Shown here: piece by piece, positions 34,663 through 46,655 of the stretch | How the letters are laid out: each line of letters starts with the position of its first letter | How positions within the stretch are numbered: position 1 is the first letter of the stretch | NCBI RefSeq assembly: GCF_017876405.1 | Contig: NZ_JAGINW010000001.1 | Coordinates: forward strand, 11,607,203-11,671,202 | Reading direction: 5' to 3' | DNA: 64,000 nt | Source of the DNA: Kibdelosporangium banguiense | GTDB taxonomy: Bacteria > Actinomycetota > Actinomycetes > Mycobacteriales > Pseudonocardiaceae | Translations under genes and position numbers: made by a program | The notes under the pieces: generated by a model | Seen by the model: only the letters and a program-made list of their open reading frames with translations | Databases searched by the model: none | Told to the model about the DNA's origin: nothing

Positions 34663-35182
34663 TCCGCACCCTCCGGTGTACTTTTCCCGACCCGGTCGTT
34701 GTTCCTGCGCACAGCGGCCGCGCGCGCGTCCAGCCACGCCTGGAGGATCTCCACGGCGGCGGCCTGGTCGACCACGGCGCGCTGCTTCTTACCGCGTACA
34801 CCGCGCTGCGACAGCATTCGTGACGCTGTCACTGTCGTCAGCCGCTCGTCCCCTAACCGGACCGGAACAGGCCCGATCCGCTCAGCCAGTGCTGTGGCAT
34901 AGGCGACCGCGCCGATCGCCGCCGGGCCGTGCCGGCCAGCCAACGTCTTGGGCAAACCGACCACCACCTCGACCACTTCGTGTTCCGTAACGAGTGCCGA
35001 GAGCCGGTCGAGGTCACTACCCGACCGCTCGTCACGTGACAGAGTAACGAGAGGGCTGGCGATCACCGGCGCGGGATCGCTCAGCGCGACGCCGACCCGT
35101 ACCGAGCCGACGTCGACGCCTAGCCTCCGACCAGGCCCGGGATCATGTTCTCCCGGGCGATCCGCGGCCGGACCGTCATGCG

Positions 35183-35186
<4 letters not shown>
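34659..35186 (-). CDS. ruvX: Holliday junction resolvase-like / pre-16S rRNA nuclease YqgF
   Basis: RNase H-fold nuclease of the YqgF family, processing the 5' end of 16S rRNA in E. coli. 175 residues. LGVDVGSVRVGVALSD gives the first catalytic aspartate, VEVVVGLPKTLAGRHG the second region, and LGDERLTTVTASRML with a C-terminal VDQAAAVEILQAWLD the third. The GTG start overlaps the alaS stop by four bases, and the stop overlaps mltG. Confidence 0.93.
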
Positions 35187-37843
<2,657 letters not shown>

Positions 37844-37910
37844 AGCTAGTCCTAGATGATGAAGAAGGGATCAGGTCGCGGGGGACACGGCGGAGCGACG
37901 GAACGACAGT

Positions 37911-38189
37911 TCAGTCGTCCGCCCGACGCGCTCGCGCGCCGCCGCGTGCACCAGGAAGGCGCACACCCGACCGCTCGTTCACCACGTCCTGCAGCTCCTT
38001 CTCACGCTCACTCATCCCCGCTCGCACGTCCGCACCGAACGCGCCCAGGGCACCCGCCAGCTCACGCATCGCGTCGCCGACGTTCTCGGCCACGCCTGCC
38101 GGTGTGGCGGCGCGAGCCTTCTCCCTGAGTTTACGTGACGCGACCACACCGGCCGCCACTCCGATTCCGAGCCAGAAGAGCCTGCTCAT
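37911..38189 (-). CDS. Small membrane-anchored protein (DUF6167-like)
   Basis: A 92-residue protein with one N-terminal membrane segment (RLFWLGIGVAAGVVAS) and a helical, charged cytosolic part. The sequence type occurs next to alaS in other actinobacteria. ATG 38189 overlaps the stop of the preceding DUF948 gene (ATGA), so the pair is coupled. Function unknown; a structural partner of the DUF948 protein is a reasonable guess. Confidence 0.7.
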   Translation of the reverse strand: MSRLFWLGIGVAAGVVASRKLREKARAATPAGVAENVGDAMRELAGALGAFGADVRAGMSEREKELQDVVNERSGVRLPGARGGARARRADD

Positions 38190-38596
38190 TTGCGGCCCCC
38201 ACGGCGGCGCGGGCGACGCGTGTGCTTGCCCTCGCGCTCGTCCTTACGCTTGCGGCGGGCCCTGATCGCCTTGCTCAGGCCGTACGACACAGCCGCGACC
38301 TTCACCAGCGGACCGCCGAGCGTGGCGGTGAACACCGAAGTCAGCGCCGAGACGTTGCCGCTGACCGCCTGCGCGTTCGCCGTGATCCCGTCGACGCGCT
38401 CCAACTGGGTGTTGACGTGGTTCAGCGTCGTGTTGGCACCGTTGAACAGCGGATCAGTGTTCTCGTGCGCCTTACGGATGGCGATCGTGGCCTCGTCCAG
38501 CGTGCGTCCGAGCTTGATCAACGGAACCACCAGCAGCAGCACCAGCAGCACGAACGCGGCTGCGGCGACGACCGCGGCGATTTCCCCTGCGGACAC
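38186..38596 (-). CDS. DUF948 domain membrane protein
   Basis: A 136-residue protein with an N-terminal membrane helix (VVAAAAFVLLVLLLVVPLI) followed by a coiled-coil-like region (LDEATIAIRKAHENTDPLFNG, NHVNTQLERVDGI) typical of DUF948. The C-terminus is very basic (RARRKRKDEREGKHTRRPRR). GTG 38596 is the start. It lies upstream of the DUF6167-like gene and alaS. Function unknown. Confidence 0.75.
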   Translation of the reverse strand: MSAGEIAAVVAAAAFVLLVLLLVVPLIKLGRTLDEATIAIRKAHENTDPLFNGANTTLNHVNTQLERVDGITANAQAVSGNVSALTSVFTATLGGPLVKVAAVSYGLSKAIRARRKRKDEREGKHTRRPRRRGGRK

Positions 38597-38689
38597 GAAG
38601 CCCTCCCGTACGGCTGTGCGAATAGTGCAGCAAGGCTACCGGGTGGGGTGAGCATGCCCGGCGCCGGTGCACGGAGCCGGGCCACGAGC

Positions 38690-40273
38690 TCAGAGATCGC
38701 CGATGTCACCGCCCAGACCGAGGTTGATGCCGAAGTGCGTACCCGCCGTGCGCTCCAGCGTGAAGCGGTCGATCTCGGCGCCGATCGAGGTCAATACCCG
38801 GACGGTCAGTCTGGACTTGCGGCCGGGATACGCGGGCTCGGAATCGATGGCCATGAACGCGTAGCCGGTGAACCGGACGCGCGACCACTGGACGGTCTCG
38901 GTGACCTTCGACTTGCCTGGCGCCCAGTGATACGACAGTACGTCCTGGTGCGGCCCTTCGTGGCCTTCGTAGGTGTCCGGCGCAGGGAAGTTGTAGAGGC
39001 TACGGCCGCCGCCACCGCACGTCGCGTACACAGTGCCGTCGGTCTCCGGGTGCGCCGTGCTGCCGATGGGCACCGCCTTCGTCACGCGGTTGCCGCGTAG
39101 GGCGTCGGTGCGCTCGTAGACGTGGTTGTGGCCGTTCACGACGAGGTCGACCTTGTAGCGGTCGAACAACGGCACCCAAGCGTCGCGCACGCCGCCCTCG
39201 GAGGCGTGGCTGTTGGTGGTCGAGTACGCGCAGTGGTGGAAGAACACCACGATGAAGTCCACATCCGGCTGCGCGCGCAGGAACGCCAGCCGCTGCTTGA
39301 GCCAGCGGGTCTGGTCGCCGCCGGTGTAGCCGTGGTTGGCCGGGATCTCGTACGACACGTCGTTGGCGTCCAGCGAGACCACGCCGACGTTGCCGTAGAT
39401 GAACGAGTACGCGCCAGGGCACGATCGCGGTCCCGAGCCAGGGAAGTCCCAGCGCGCGGTCTGGCCGCCGTAACCGTGGTTGGCGTACAGGGCCTCCATG
39501 TCGTGGTTGCCCGTGGTGACCATCCACGGCACACCCTGCGCCACCGGCTCGATCTGACTGAAGTACGCGTCCCACACTTTCGGGTCGAATACGTCGTGCG
39601 TGGCGTCCGCGGTGCCCGCGATCGGGTTGCCCGCACCGGTCGGGTCGGCGTACGCGATGTCCCCTGCGAGCAAGTGAAAGGCCGGGTTCTGCTTGTTGAC
39701 CTGGCCGTCGTTGGCCAGCGCCGCCGTGCTTACGCCCTGGTCACCGAATGCGGTGAACGTGAACTTGTGGTGCGGCAGGTAGCGCGCCGGAGCCGTGGTG
39801 AAGCTGGCGTCGGCGTGCTTGGGGTCGTAGTCCTCGTGACCGACGGCGTAGTAGTACTTCGCGCCCGGCCGAAGGCCACCGACCTCGGCGTGCAGGTAGT
39901 ACTGGTCGGTCGGCGCGATCACACCCTTGACCTCGGAATGCAGTGCGCGGATCTCGGCCGGGACGCGGTGGCCGAGGTCGTTCGGGTCCGACCCGACACG
40001 GATGAACGGCTTGCGTACGGGCGCGGGCAACTGCCAGCCGACGCGCATCTGCGTACGCGGGTCACGGCCGAAGGCGATGTGCCGGCCGGTTGGCGTGACC
40101 CGGTCGCCGGACGCGTACGCCAGGCCAGGCAGCAACGTCGGACCAGCGACGGCCAGCGCAGCGACGGCGGCGCCACGACCGAGCAGGGACCTGCGATTGA
40201 GGTATTCGTGCTGCTCGGCCATGGTCAGGCGCGCAGCCAGGTGATCAGGAACGCCTACACGGGGGATTTCCAT
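38690..40273 (-). CDS. Tat-exported purple-acid-phosphatase-like metallophosphoesterase
   Basis: Secreted phosphatase or phosphodiesterase of about 527 residues. The Tat motif NRRSLLGRG lies in a long n-region starting MEIPRVGVPDHL, which appears conserved in relatives, so I use ATG 40273; ATG 40222 is the alternative that starts just before the Tat motif. An N-terminal fibronectin-like domain (about 60-160) precedes the metallophosphatase core: LAGDIAYADP, TTGNHDME, FFHHCAY and VVNGHNHVYERTD supply the metal ligands. TATAGT (40340-40335) may be its -10 box. Likely phosphate scavenging; substrate unknown. Confidence 0.82.
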   Translation of the reverse strand: MEIPRVGVPDHLAARLTMAEQHEYLNRRSLLGRGAAVAALAVAGPTLLPGLAYASGDRVTPTGRHIAFGRDPRTQMRVGWQLPAPVRKPFIRVGSDPNDLGHRVPAEIRALHSEVKGVIAPTDQYYLHAEVGGLRPGAKYYYAVGHEDYDPKHADASFTTAPARYLPHHKFTFTAFGDQGVSTAALANDGQVNKQNPAFHLLAGDIAYADPTGAGNPIAGTADATHDVFDPKVWDAYFSQIEPVAQGVPWMVTTGNHDMEALYANHGYGGQTARWDFPGSGPRSCPGAYSFIYGNVGVVSLDANDVSYEIPANHGYTGGDQTRWLKQRLAFLRAQPDVDFIVVFFHHCAYSTTNSHASEGGVRDAWVPLFDRYKVDLVVNGHNHVYERTDALRGNRVTKAVPIGSTAHPETDGTVYATCGGGGRSLYNFPAPDTYEGHEGPHQDVLSYHWAPGKSKVTETVQWSRVRFTGYAFMAIDSEPAYPGRKSRLTVRVLTSIGAEIDRFTLERTAGTHFGINLGLGGDIGDL

Positions 40274-40378
40274 GCCGACATGCTCATCCGGGAACATGCC
40301 GGTGCGACCACGCCGACATGAACACCAGCTGTCCACTATAGATGGTGATGGTCAAGGGCAGCCGAAGGGTTCTTTACT

Positions 40379-41743
40379 TCACTCGCCTCGAATCGCCTTG
40401 CGGAGCTTGGGGACGCGCTCCGAAAGCGGACGTTCGGCACCACGGGAAGTGGGTTCGTAGTAGTCGCGACCGACCAGGCCGTCAGGCGGATACTGTTGCG
40501 CCAGAACGCCTTCGGGCACGTTGTGCGGGTAGCGGTAGCCCTTGGCGTTGCCGAGACGGGCCGCACCGGCGTAATGGCCGTCGCGCAGATGCGCCGGGAC
40601 TGTGCCCGCTGCGCCGGACCGGACGTCGGACAGCGCTGCGTCGATCGCCACGATCACGGCGTTGGACTTCGGTGCTGTGGCGAGATGGATCGTCGCCTGG
40701 GCGAGCGCGAGACGTCCCTCGGGCATACCGATGAACTGCACGGCTTGCTGCGCGGCGACGGCGATCTGCAACGCGGTCGGGTCGGCCATGCCGATGTCCT
40801 CGCTGGCGTGCACGACCAGGCGGCGCGCGATGAACCGGGGGTCCTCCCCCGCCTCGATCATCCTCGCCAGGTAGTGCAGGGCCGCGTCGACGTCCGAGCC
40901 GCGGATCGACTTGATGAACGCGCTCGTGACATCGTAGTGCTGGTCGCCCTGCCTGTCGTACCGGACGGCCGCCTTGTCGACGGTCGCCTCGACGGTGGCG
41001 AGATCGATCTCCGCGAGGCCGGTCGCGGCGGCGGAATCGGCTGCGGCCTCCAACGCGGTCAGGGCCCGCCGGGCGTCGCCGCCGGCCAGCCGGACCAGGT
41101 GGTCTTCGGCTTCCTTGGCCAGGCCGAGCGCACCGGCCAGGCCGCGCTCGTCCTCGACTGTGCGCCTGATCAGGACACGGACGTCCTCATCAGTCAACGG
41201 GTGCAACTGCAGCACCAGGGAGCGCGACAGCAACGGCGACACGATCGAGAAGAACGGATTCTCGGTGGTCGCGGCGACCAGCAGCACGATCCGGTCTTCC
41301 ACCGCACCCAGCAGCGCGTCCTGCTGCGTGCGCGAGAAGCGGTGCACCTCGTCGATGAACAGGACGGTCGACTCGCCTGACCTGGTCAGCCTTCGTCGGG
41401 CCTCATCGATGACCGCCCTGACTTCCTTCACGCCCGCGGTCAACGCCGAGAGCGCGACGAACCGCCGCCCGATCGCCTGGGAGACCAGAGTGGCCAGGGT
41501 CGTCTTGCCCGTCCCCGGCGGCCCGTAGAGCAGCACGGAGGCAGGCGCGGCGCCCTCGACCAGGCGGCGCAACGGCGATCCGGCACCAAGCAGGTGGTCC
41601 TGGCCCACGACCTCGTCAAGCGACTGCGGACGCATCCGCACCGCCAACGGAGCGTTCGCCGCCACCCGCGCCGCGGCACCCGGATGGGGTGGCGGGTCGG
41701 ATGGTCCGGACACGTCGAACAGGCCCTCATCCACGGCAAACAC
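40379..41743 (-). CDS. rarA: Replication-associated recombination protein RarA (MgsA/WRNIP1 family)
   Basis: Clamp-loader-like AAA+ ATPase acting at stalled replication forks. 454 residues. MRPQSLDEVVGQDHLLG precedes Walker A GPPGTGKTT; Walker B is LFIDEVHRFSRTQQD, and sensor one reads VAATTENPFFSIVSPLLSR. The C-terminal tetramerisation domain includes ASEDIGMADPTAL and the terminal YPHNVPEGVLAQQYPPD. Matches M. tuberculosis Rv2559c, also close to alaS. GTG 41743 is used; GTG 41734 is possible. Confidence 0.94.
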   Translation of the reverse strand: MFAVDEGLFDVSGPSDPPPHPGAAARVAANAPLAVRMRPQSLDEVVGQDHLLGAGSPLRRLVEGAAPASVLLYGPPGTGKTTLATLVSQAIGRRFVALSALTAGVKEVRAVIDEARRRLTRSGESTVLFIDEVHRFSRTQQDALLGAVEDRIVLLVAATTENPFFSIVSPLLSRSLVLQLHPLTDEDVRVLIRRTVEDERGLAGALGLAKEAEDHLVRLAGGDARRALTALEAAADSAAATGLAEIDLATVEATVDKAAVRYDRQGDQHYDVTSAFIKSIRGSDVDAALHYLARMIEAGEDPRFIARRLVVHASEDIGMADPTALQIAVAAQQAVQFIGMPEGRLALAQATIHLATAPKSNAVIVAIDAALSDVRSGAAGTVPAHLRDGHYAGAARLGNAKGYRYPHNVPEGVLAQQYPPDGLVGRDYYEPTSRGAERPLSERVPKLRKAIRGE

Positions 41744-42028
41744 GCTACCTGGTCAAGGACCGCCGACTGGCCCGGCGGGTAAGACATCGGCCAGCGACTG
41801 AAGTTCGATGAAGCGCATGCCCGGCAGGTTAGCGAGGGGATCCGACAGTGTTGATGGTCCTCGCTTCGCTCGGACGGGCTTTGTCGCCGGAAGCCGGCCA
41901 TTCCACCCCGCCCCACGCAACCGGCTTCTTCGCTCGGGGCCGGGCACCGCTGCGGCCGGGGCGATGCCGGGCGTGTTGCGGGGCGTAAATGACCAGCGCG
42001 ACAAAGCCCCTGACCACGTTGACTTCCT
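41744..42028. other. Spacer without a recognisable gene, possible dispersed repeat
   Basis: No open frame here looks like a protein I know. Frames on both strands of 70-80 codons overlap one another and lack ribosome sites. The sequence contains TTCGCTCGG twice (around 41867 and 41929) and inverted GC-rich pieces. It has the appearance of an interspersed noncoding element, but no second copy occurs in the window. Confidence 0.35.
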
Positions 42029-42832
42029 CTAGCGGCTCAGTTCCTTCACCATGATCGAGACGGCGTATGGCACGAGGTCCCGGCCGCGCCGCCACAGCCA
42101 CGGAATTCCCTTCACCACCAGCCAGATCACGTGTCCGGCAGCGCCTACCCGGCGGCCTCCGGAACACACCAGGCTGACGGGGTTGGGGATCGTGCAGCCG
42201 CGTTTGGCCAGGATCTCGGCGAATCCGAGGGCGAGCATCCGGTGGCCGAGCTCCGACGGATGCAGCCGGTCGACGCTCCAAGCACGCATGTCGTAGGCGC
42301 CGGGCAGCAGGTCCAGGTCCAGGCAGCCCGCGTCGTGCTCGGCCGACACTTCGTCGATGACCGAGTTCAGTTCGTTGATCCGGCTGCGCAATGCCCGGCG
42401 CAGTGGGCCAGGCAAGCGGAAAACCTTGGCATGATCGTGAAAACGCACAGTCAGCACGACTGTGCCCGCCTCAGTCAGGGTGCTGACCACGTGGTCCAGG
42501 TCGGCCCGGATGCGGGCCGCGTCGAAGTCCGACCGCAGCGTGTCGTTCATCCCGACGATGATCACTGCCACGTCCGGCGCGAGCGCCACCGCTTCGGGCA
42601 GTTGGACGTCACGCACACATGCCATGCGCGCGCCGGTGAAGGAGAGGTTCGCGAAACGGACATGGTCATGGCCGCTGAGCGCGGTCGCGAGCAATGAGCC
42701 CACGCCACGCCAGCCGCCGCCGGGCAACGGGTCACCGAGCCCGACCGCCGTCGAGTCGCCGAGCACGACAAGGCTGCCGGCCTGCCATTCCGGCTGCCGC
42801 AGTCCCGGGGTCACGCATTCCAGCACGCTCAC
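42029..42832 (-). CDS. SGNH/GDSL-type hydrolase
   Basis: Esterase or lipase of the SGNH superfamily, 267 residues, without a signal peptide. Block I is VVLGDSTAVGLGD (nucleophile serine), block II glycine lies in NLSFTGARM, block III is IIVGMNDTL (Gly-Asn) and block V is DRLHPSELGHRMLA, with the catalytic Asp-His pair. A hydrophobic C-terminal stretch (HVIWLVVKGIPWLWRRG) may touch the membrane. Substrate unknown. GTG 42832 is the start. Confidence 0.85.
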   Translation of the reverse strand: MSVLECVTPGLRQPEWQAGSLVVLGDSTAVGLGDPLPGGGWRGVGSLLATALSGHDHVRFANLSFTGARMACVRDVQLPEAVALAPDVAVIIVGMNDTLRSDFDAARIRADLDHVVSTLTEAGTVVLTVRFHDHAKVFRLPGPLRRALRSRINELNSVIDEVSAEHDAGCLDLDLLPGAYDMRAWSVDRLHPSELGHRMLALGFAEILAKRGCTIPNPVSLVCSGGRRVGAAGHVIWLVVKGIPWLWRRGRDLVPYAVSIMVKELSR

Positions 42833-42903
42833 GGCACAACGATCGCGGCTGCGGGCTCACCACCGGTGACGCCGGGTTGACCGTCCGAAGACGGCTCACT
42901 GAA

Positions 42904-44094
42904 CTATCGGAACGCCGGGTACATGGGCAGCTTGAGATCCGGGCCGAACTTGCGGGTCAGCGCGTCCACCACGGATGCCGCATGCTCGGCGACCGCGTCC
43001 GCGCCGGCTCGTTTGGCCTCTTCGCACAGGTGCTGCCAGCGCGCGGCCAGGGCGACGCTGCGGCGGGGCGACGGCAGGTGGCTGTCGAGCGGGCCGTCGG
43101 GTTCGCCCGGACGGGGCAGGAACCAGAATGTGGACGCCCAGACCCAGAACAGCTGAGCGTCCAGCATGCGAGGCAGCACAACGGAATCGTCGGCCAGGTC
43201 GGGCCACATCACGCGGACCTCGGCACGCCACGCGGCGAACATCGCGTCCGTCATGCCGGCCGGCAACGCGAACGCGCACCAGCAGGAGGGGAACGGAACC
43301 CGCAGATACGCCGCGTCCAGCATGATGTTGCGGATGCAGCCACCCTCGAAATCGAGGAACCGGACGCCCCGGCTGGTGATCAAGTTGTTGTCCGGGCACA
43401 GGTCTGACGGGCTGAAGGCACGGTGCCTGCTGGTGGCCAGCAGCCAGCGGGTGCGTTCCGCGCGCTCGAACACGTGCGACGGGGTGCGCACGTTCAGCGC
43501 GTCCTCCAGCAACTGCGGCAGGCGCTCGATCGCGGCCGGACCGTTGACCGCTAACGGATCGCCCTTCACGCGGGCTGCGGACAACCGGCGCATCAACGCG
43601 TCGAAGTCAGCCTCACGGCCTGCTGTGGTGGCGTGCAGGCGACCTAGCGACCGTGCCCACGACAAAAGCGCACGCTCGGCGCCGCGAGCGTCGTCACCGA
43701 GCAGCTTGTCGGCCAGGGTCGGAGCGCGGCCAAGGTCCTCGATAACGATTACTCCGGCGGCGCCGTCGTGCGCATACAGCTCAGGACACATGCGCTCATC
43801 CGCGGTCAACGCCGTGAACAGTTGATAACTGACGGCCTCACGGACGAACGCTTCGGACGGCGTCGGCTGCTCATAACGTTTCACCACGAGGGTGCGCGGC
43901 AGTGAGAACGGCGTCGCGGCGACGCGCACACGTACGACCGTGGAGAATTTGCTGCCGCCCAGGTCCTCTGGCTCGGCAAGCTGGATTTTCGCGCCGTACC
44001 GGCGCCTGAGCACGGCCTCGGCCGCGGTCACAGCCTCATGGATGGCCGGGTTGGGGGTGTCGTCGAGATCGGGCGGGTCGGCGGCGATGTCCAC
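42904..44094 (-). CDS. Aminoglycoside-phosphotransferase-fold kinase-like protein
   Basis: Roughly 396 residues with a protein-kinase-like (APH/choline kinase) fold. RTLVVKRYEQ supplies the ATP-binding lysine. The catalytic loop is FSPSDLCPDNNLI instead of HGDxxxxN, keeping the aspartate and asparagine but not the histidine, and the metal loop is RFLDFEGG instead of DFG-like IDWE. The substrate is unknown and activity is uncertain. GTG 44094 is preferred because GGAGG lies eight bases upstream; ATG 44100 is only two bases from it. Confidence 0.7.
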   Translation of the reverse strand: MDIAADPPDLDDTPNPAIHEAVTAAEAVLRRRYGAKIQLAEPEDLGGSKFSTVVRVRVAATPFSLPRTLVVKRYEQPTPSEAFVREAVSYQLFTALTADERMCPELYAHDGAAGVIVIEDLGRAPTLADKLLGDDARGAERALLSWARSLGRLHATTAGREADFDALMRRLSAARVKGDPLAVNGPAAIERLPQLLEDALNVRTPSHVFERAERTRWLLATSRHRAFSPSDLCPDNNLITSRGVRFLDFEGGCIRNIMLDAAYLRVPFPSCWCAFALPAGMTDAMFAAWRAEVRVMWPDLADDSVVLPRMLDAQLFWVWASTFWFLPRPGEPDGPLDSHLPSPRRSVALAARWQHLCEEAKRAGADAVAEHAASVVDALTRKFGPDLKLPMYPAFR

Positions 44095-44204
44095 ACTCAT
44101 CTCCTCCGACCCTACTACCGCGTCGTCGTCTCACTTCGACGCGGCCCCGACAGCAGCTACCCGCAACGATAGAGAGCCAAGCTCTCGCTTGACAGCATTC
44201 AATC

Positions 44205-44698
44205 TCACCCAGTGGACAGCGGACGTCCGTTGTCACGTGCGGTCCATGTCCGCCTACGCAACAACAGCACCACCGCGGCCGCCAGCACGATGCCGACCAG
44301 GTTGACCACCAGCTGCCCGATCGAGAACAGGCAGCGGTCCCACTCCCCCAGCACCGCGGCGACCGCCGCGTACCCGGCCGCCGGGATAGTCGTCACCGAG
44401 ATGAACACGCCCACCAGAGCGGCCGACTTGGCCGAGGTCATCGACAGCATTCCGGCCGCTCCTGCCAACAATGCCACGATCAGGGAGAAAACGCCGACCT
44501 GGTAGACGAAATCGACGTTGTGCCCGTTGCGGACCGCGTTCACGTCCAGCAGGCCGGTCGCCTCACCGAGGTCCCCGGCCGGCTCGACCGCGGCGCCGCG
44601 CAGCGGTATCAGGTGTGTCGCCCCCGGCTCGGACTTGAGCAGGTCCAGCACCTCGCCGGTACGTTCCGGCGGCGACACCACCCCCGCAGGTGGAGCAC
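44205..44698 (-). pseudogene. Decayed DUF389 membrane protein gene
   Basis: The minus strand keeps the two ends of a DUF389 protein. The start GTG-CTC-CAC-CTG-CGG (44698) would give VLHLR, as in relatives, but a G-run shifts the frame; the next part, VSPPERTGEVLDLL and HLIPLRGAAVEPAGDL, is in another frame accessible only from GTG 44681. It then jumps directly to the family's C-terminal region, FSLIVALLAGAAGMLSMTSAKS and TTIPAAGYAAVAAVLGEW. About 200 central residues, including several membrane helices, are absent. The open frame left is 158 codons. A small surviving membrane protein cannot be excluded. Confidence 0.65.
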
Positions 44699-44701
44699 CT
44701 G

Positions 44702-46474
44702 TTACGCCTGCTGAGGCTTGGGCTTGAAGTCCACGCCCGCTTCCTTGCGCTGCTCCGGGGTGATCGGCGCGGGCGCACCGGTGAGCGGGTCGTAACCGCC
44801 GCCGGACTTCGGGAACGCGATCACGTCGCGGATCGAGTCGGAACCCGACAGCAGCATGCAGATCCGGTCCCAGCCGAACGCCACACCACCGTGCGGCGGC
44901 GGGCCGTAGGAGAACGCGTCCAGCAGGAAGCCGAACTTCTCCTGGGCCTCCTCCGCGCCAATGCCCATCACGCCGAACGCGCGCTGCTGCACCTCGCGGT
45001 TGTGAATACGGATCGAGCCACCACCGAGCTCGTTGCCGTTGCACACCAGGTCGTAGGCGTAGGCCAGGGCGTTGCCCGGGTCCTCTTCGAAACGGTCGAT
45101 CCACTCCGGCGTCGGCGAGGTGAACGCGTGGTGCAACGCAGTCCACTTGCCGGAACCGACGGCGACGTCGTCCGAGCCTTCGACGGCCTGGAACATCGGG
45201 AAGTCCACAACCCAGACGAACGACCAGGCGGACTCGTCGATCAGGCCGCATTTCTTGCCGATTTCCAGCCGCGCGGCACCCAGCAGTGCACGCGACGAGC
45301 CTGGGTCTCCCGCACCGAAGAAGATGCAGTCGCCGGGGTTGGCGCCGACGGCCTTGGCCAGGCCCTCGCGCTCGGCCTCGGAGATGTTCTTGGCGACCGG
45401 GCCTGCAAGCGTGCCGTCCTCCGTGACGAGCACGTAGCCCATGCCCTTGGCGCCGCGGGTCTTGGCCCACTCCTGCCAGGCGTCGAGCTGACGGCGGGGC
45501 TGGCTGGCGCCGCCCGGCATCACGACCGCGCCCACGTACGGCGCCTGGAACACACGGAACGGCGTGTCCTTGAAGAACTCGGTCAGGTCGGTGAGCTCGA
45601 CGCCCAGCCGCAGGTCCGGCTTGTCCGAGCCGTAGCGGGCCATCGCCTCGGCGTAGCTGATCCGCGGGATCGGCAGCGGGATCTCGTAGCCCGCCAGCTC
45701 CCGCCACAGCGCCGACATGATCTTCTCCGACAGGGCGATCACGTCGTCCTGCTCGACGAAGCTCATCTCGATGTCGAGCTGGGTGAACTCGGGCTGGCGG
45801 TCGGCGCGGAAGTCCTCGTCGCGGTAGCAGCGGGCGATCTGGTAGTACCGCTCCATCCCGGCGACCATCAGCAGCTGCTTGAACAGCTGCGGCGACTGCG
45901 GCAACGCGTACCAGGAACCGGGCTGCAGCCGGGCCGGGACCACGAAGTCACGCGCGCCCTCAGGCGTGGATCGGGTCAGCGTCGGGGTCTCGATCTCCAG
46001 GAACTTCTCCGCGTGCAGCACCTCGCGGGCGATCCGGTTGGCCTCGCTGCGCAGCCGGATGGCCTTGGTCGGGCCGGTGCGGCGCAGGTCGAGGTAACGG
46101 TGGCGCAGCCGCGCCTCCTCGCCGACGGTCAGGTGCTCGTCCAGCGGGAACGGCAGCGGCGCGGCCTCGCTGAGCACCTCGAGCTCGGTGACCAGGACCT
46201 CGATCTGACCGGTCGGGATCTCGGCGTTCTCGTTGCCCTCGGGCCGCACAGACACCTCGCCGACGATCTTGACGCAGAACTCGCCACGCAGCTTGTGCGC
46301 GCGCTCGGCCATCTCGCCTTCACGGAACACGACCTGGGCGACACCGGAGGCGTCCCGCAGGTCGATGAAGATGACCCCACCGTGATCGCGCCTGCGGGCC
46401 ACCCAGCCGCTCAGCGTGACGGTCTGCCCGGCGTGCTCGGACCGGAGAGTCCCGGCCTCGTGGGTGCGGATCAC
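44702..46474 (-). CDS. aspS: Aspartyl-tRNA synthetase
   Basis: Class IIb synthetase of 590 residues, bacterial type. The N-terminal OB-fold anticodon domain includes LSGWVARRRDHGGVIFIDLRD. Motif 2 is YYQIARCYRDEDFRADRQPEFTQLDIE, motif 3 is GGVAFGWDRI, and the bacterial insertion (GAD) domain lies between. Whether it also charges tRNA-Asn cannot be judged here. The GTG start follows GGAG by ten bases. Corresponds to Rv2572c. Confidence 0.97.
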   Translation of the reverse strand: MIRTHEAGTLRSEHAGQTVTLSGWVARRRDHGGVIFIDLRDASGVAQVVFREGEMAERAHKLRGEFCVKIVGEVSVRPEGNENAEIPTGQIEVLVTELEVLSEAAPLPFPLDEHLTVGEEARLRHRYLDLRRTGPTKAIRLRSEANRIAREVLHAEKFLEIETPTLTRSTPEGARDFVVPARLQPGSWYALPQSPQLFKQLLMVAGMERYYQIARCYRDEDFRADRQPEFTQLDIEMSFVEQDDVIALSEKIMSALWRELAGYEIPLPIPRISYAEAMARYGSDKPDLRLGVELTDLTEFFKDTPFRVFQAPYVGAVVMPGGASQPRRQLDAWQEWAKTRGAKGMGYVLVTEDGTLAGPVAKNISEAEREGLAKAVGANPGDCIFFGAGDPGSSRALLGAARLEIGKKCGLIDESAWSFVWVVDFPMFQAVEGSDDVAVGSGKWTALHHAFTSPTPEWIDRFEEDPGNALAYAYDLVCNGNELGGGSIRIHNREVQQRAFGVMGIGAEEAQEKFGFLLDAFSYGPPPHGGVAFGWDRICMLLSGSDSIRDVIAFPKSGGGYDPLTGAPAPITPEQRKEAGVDFKPKPQQA

Positions 46475-46655
46475 GGGTTGTGCACTCCTTGCTGACTGGT
46501 ACGTCCCTCTCGGAGGAAAAGGCTAGCCAACACCCCCAGGTCATTCACGCTCGGCTACCGATTGGACGCTACAAAGACCGACTCTTGTCGGTACCTCTGG
46601 CTGTTACTGCGAAGTAGTGTTCGGTAACGGATGTGATAGCCAGGGGAGCCTGACT

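Noticed and set aside
44205..45707. A single 500-codon minus-strand gene ending in DUF389-like sequence
   Set aside because: The first 330 codons are aspS read in another frame. Only the part after the aspS stop resembles DUF389, so I treat it as a separate decayed gene.
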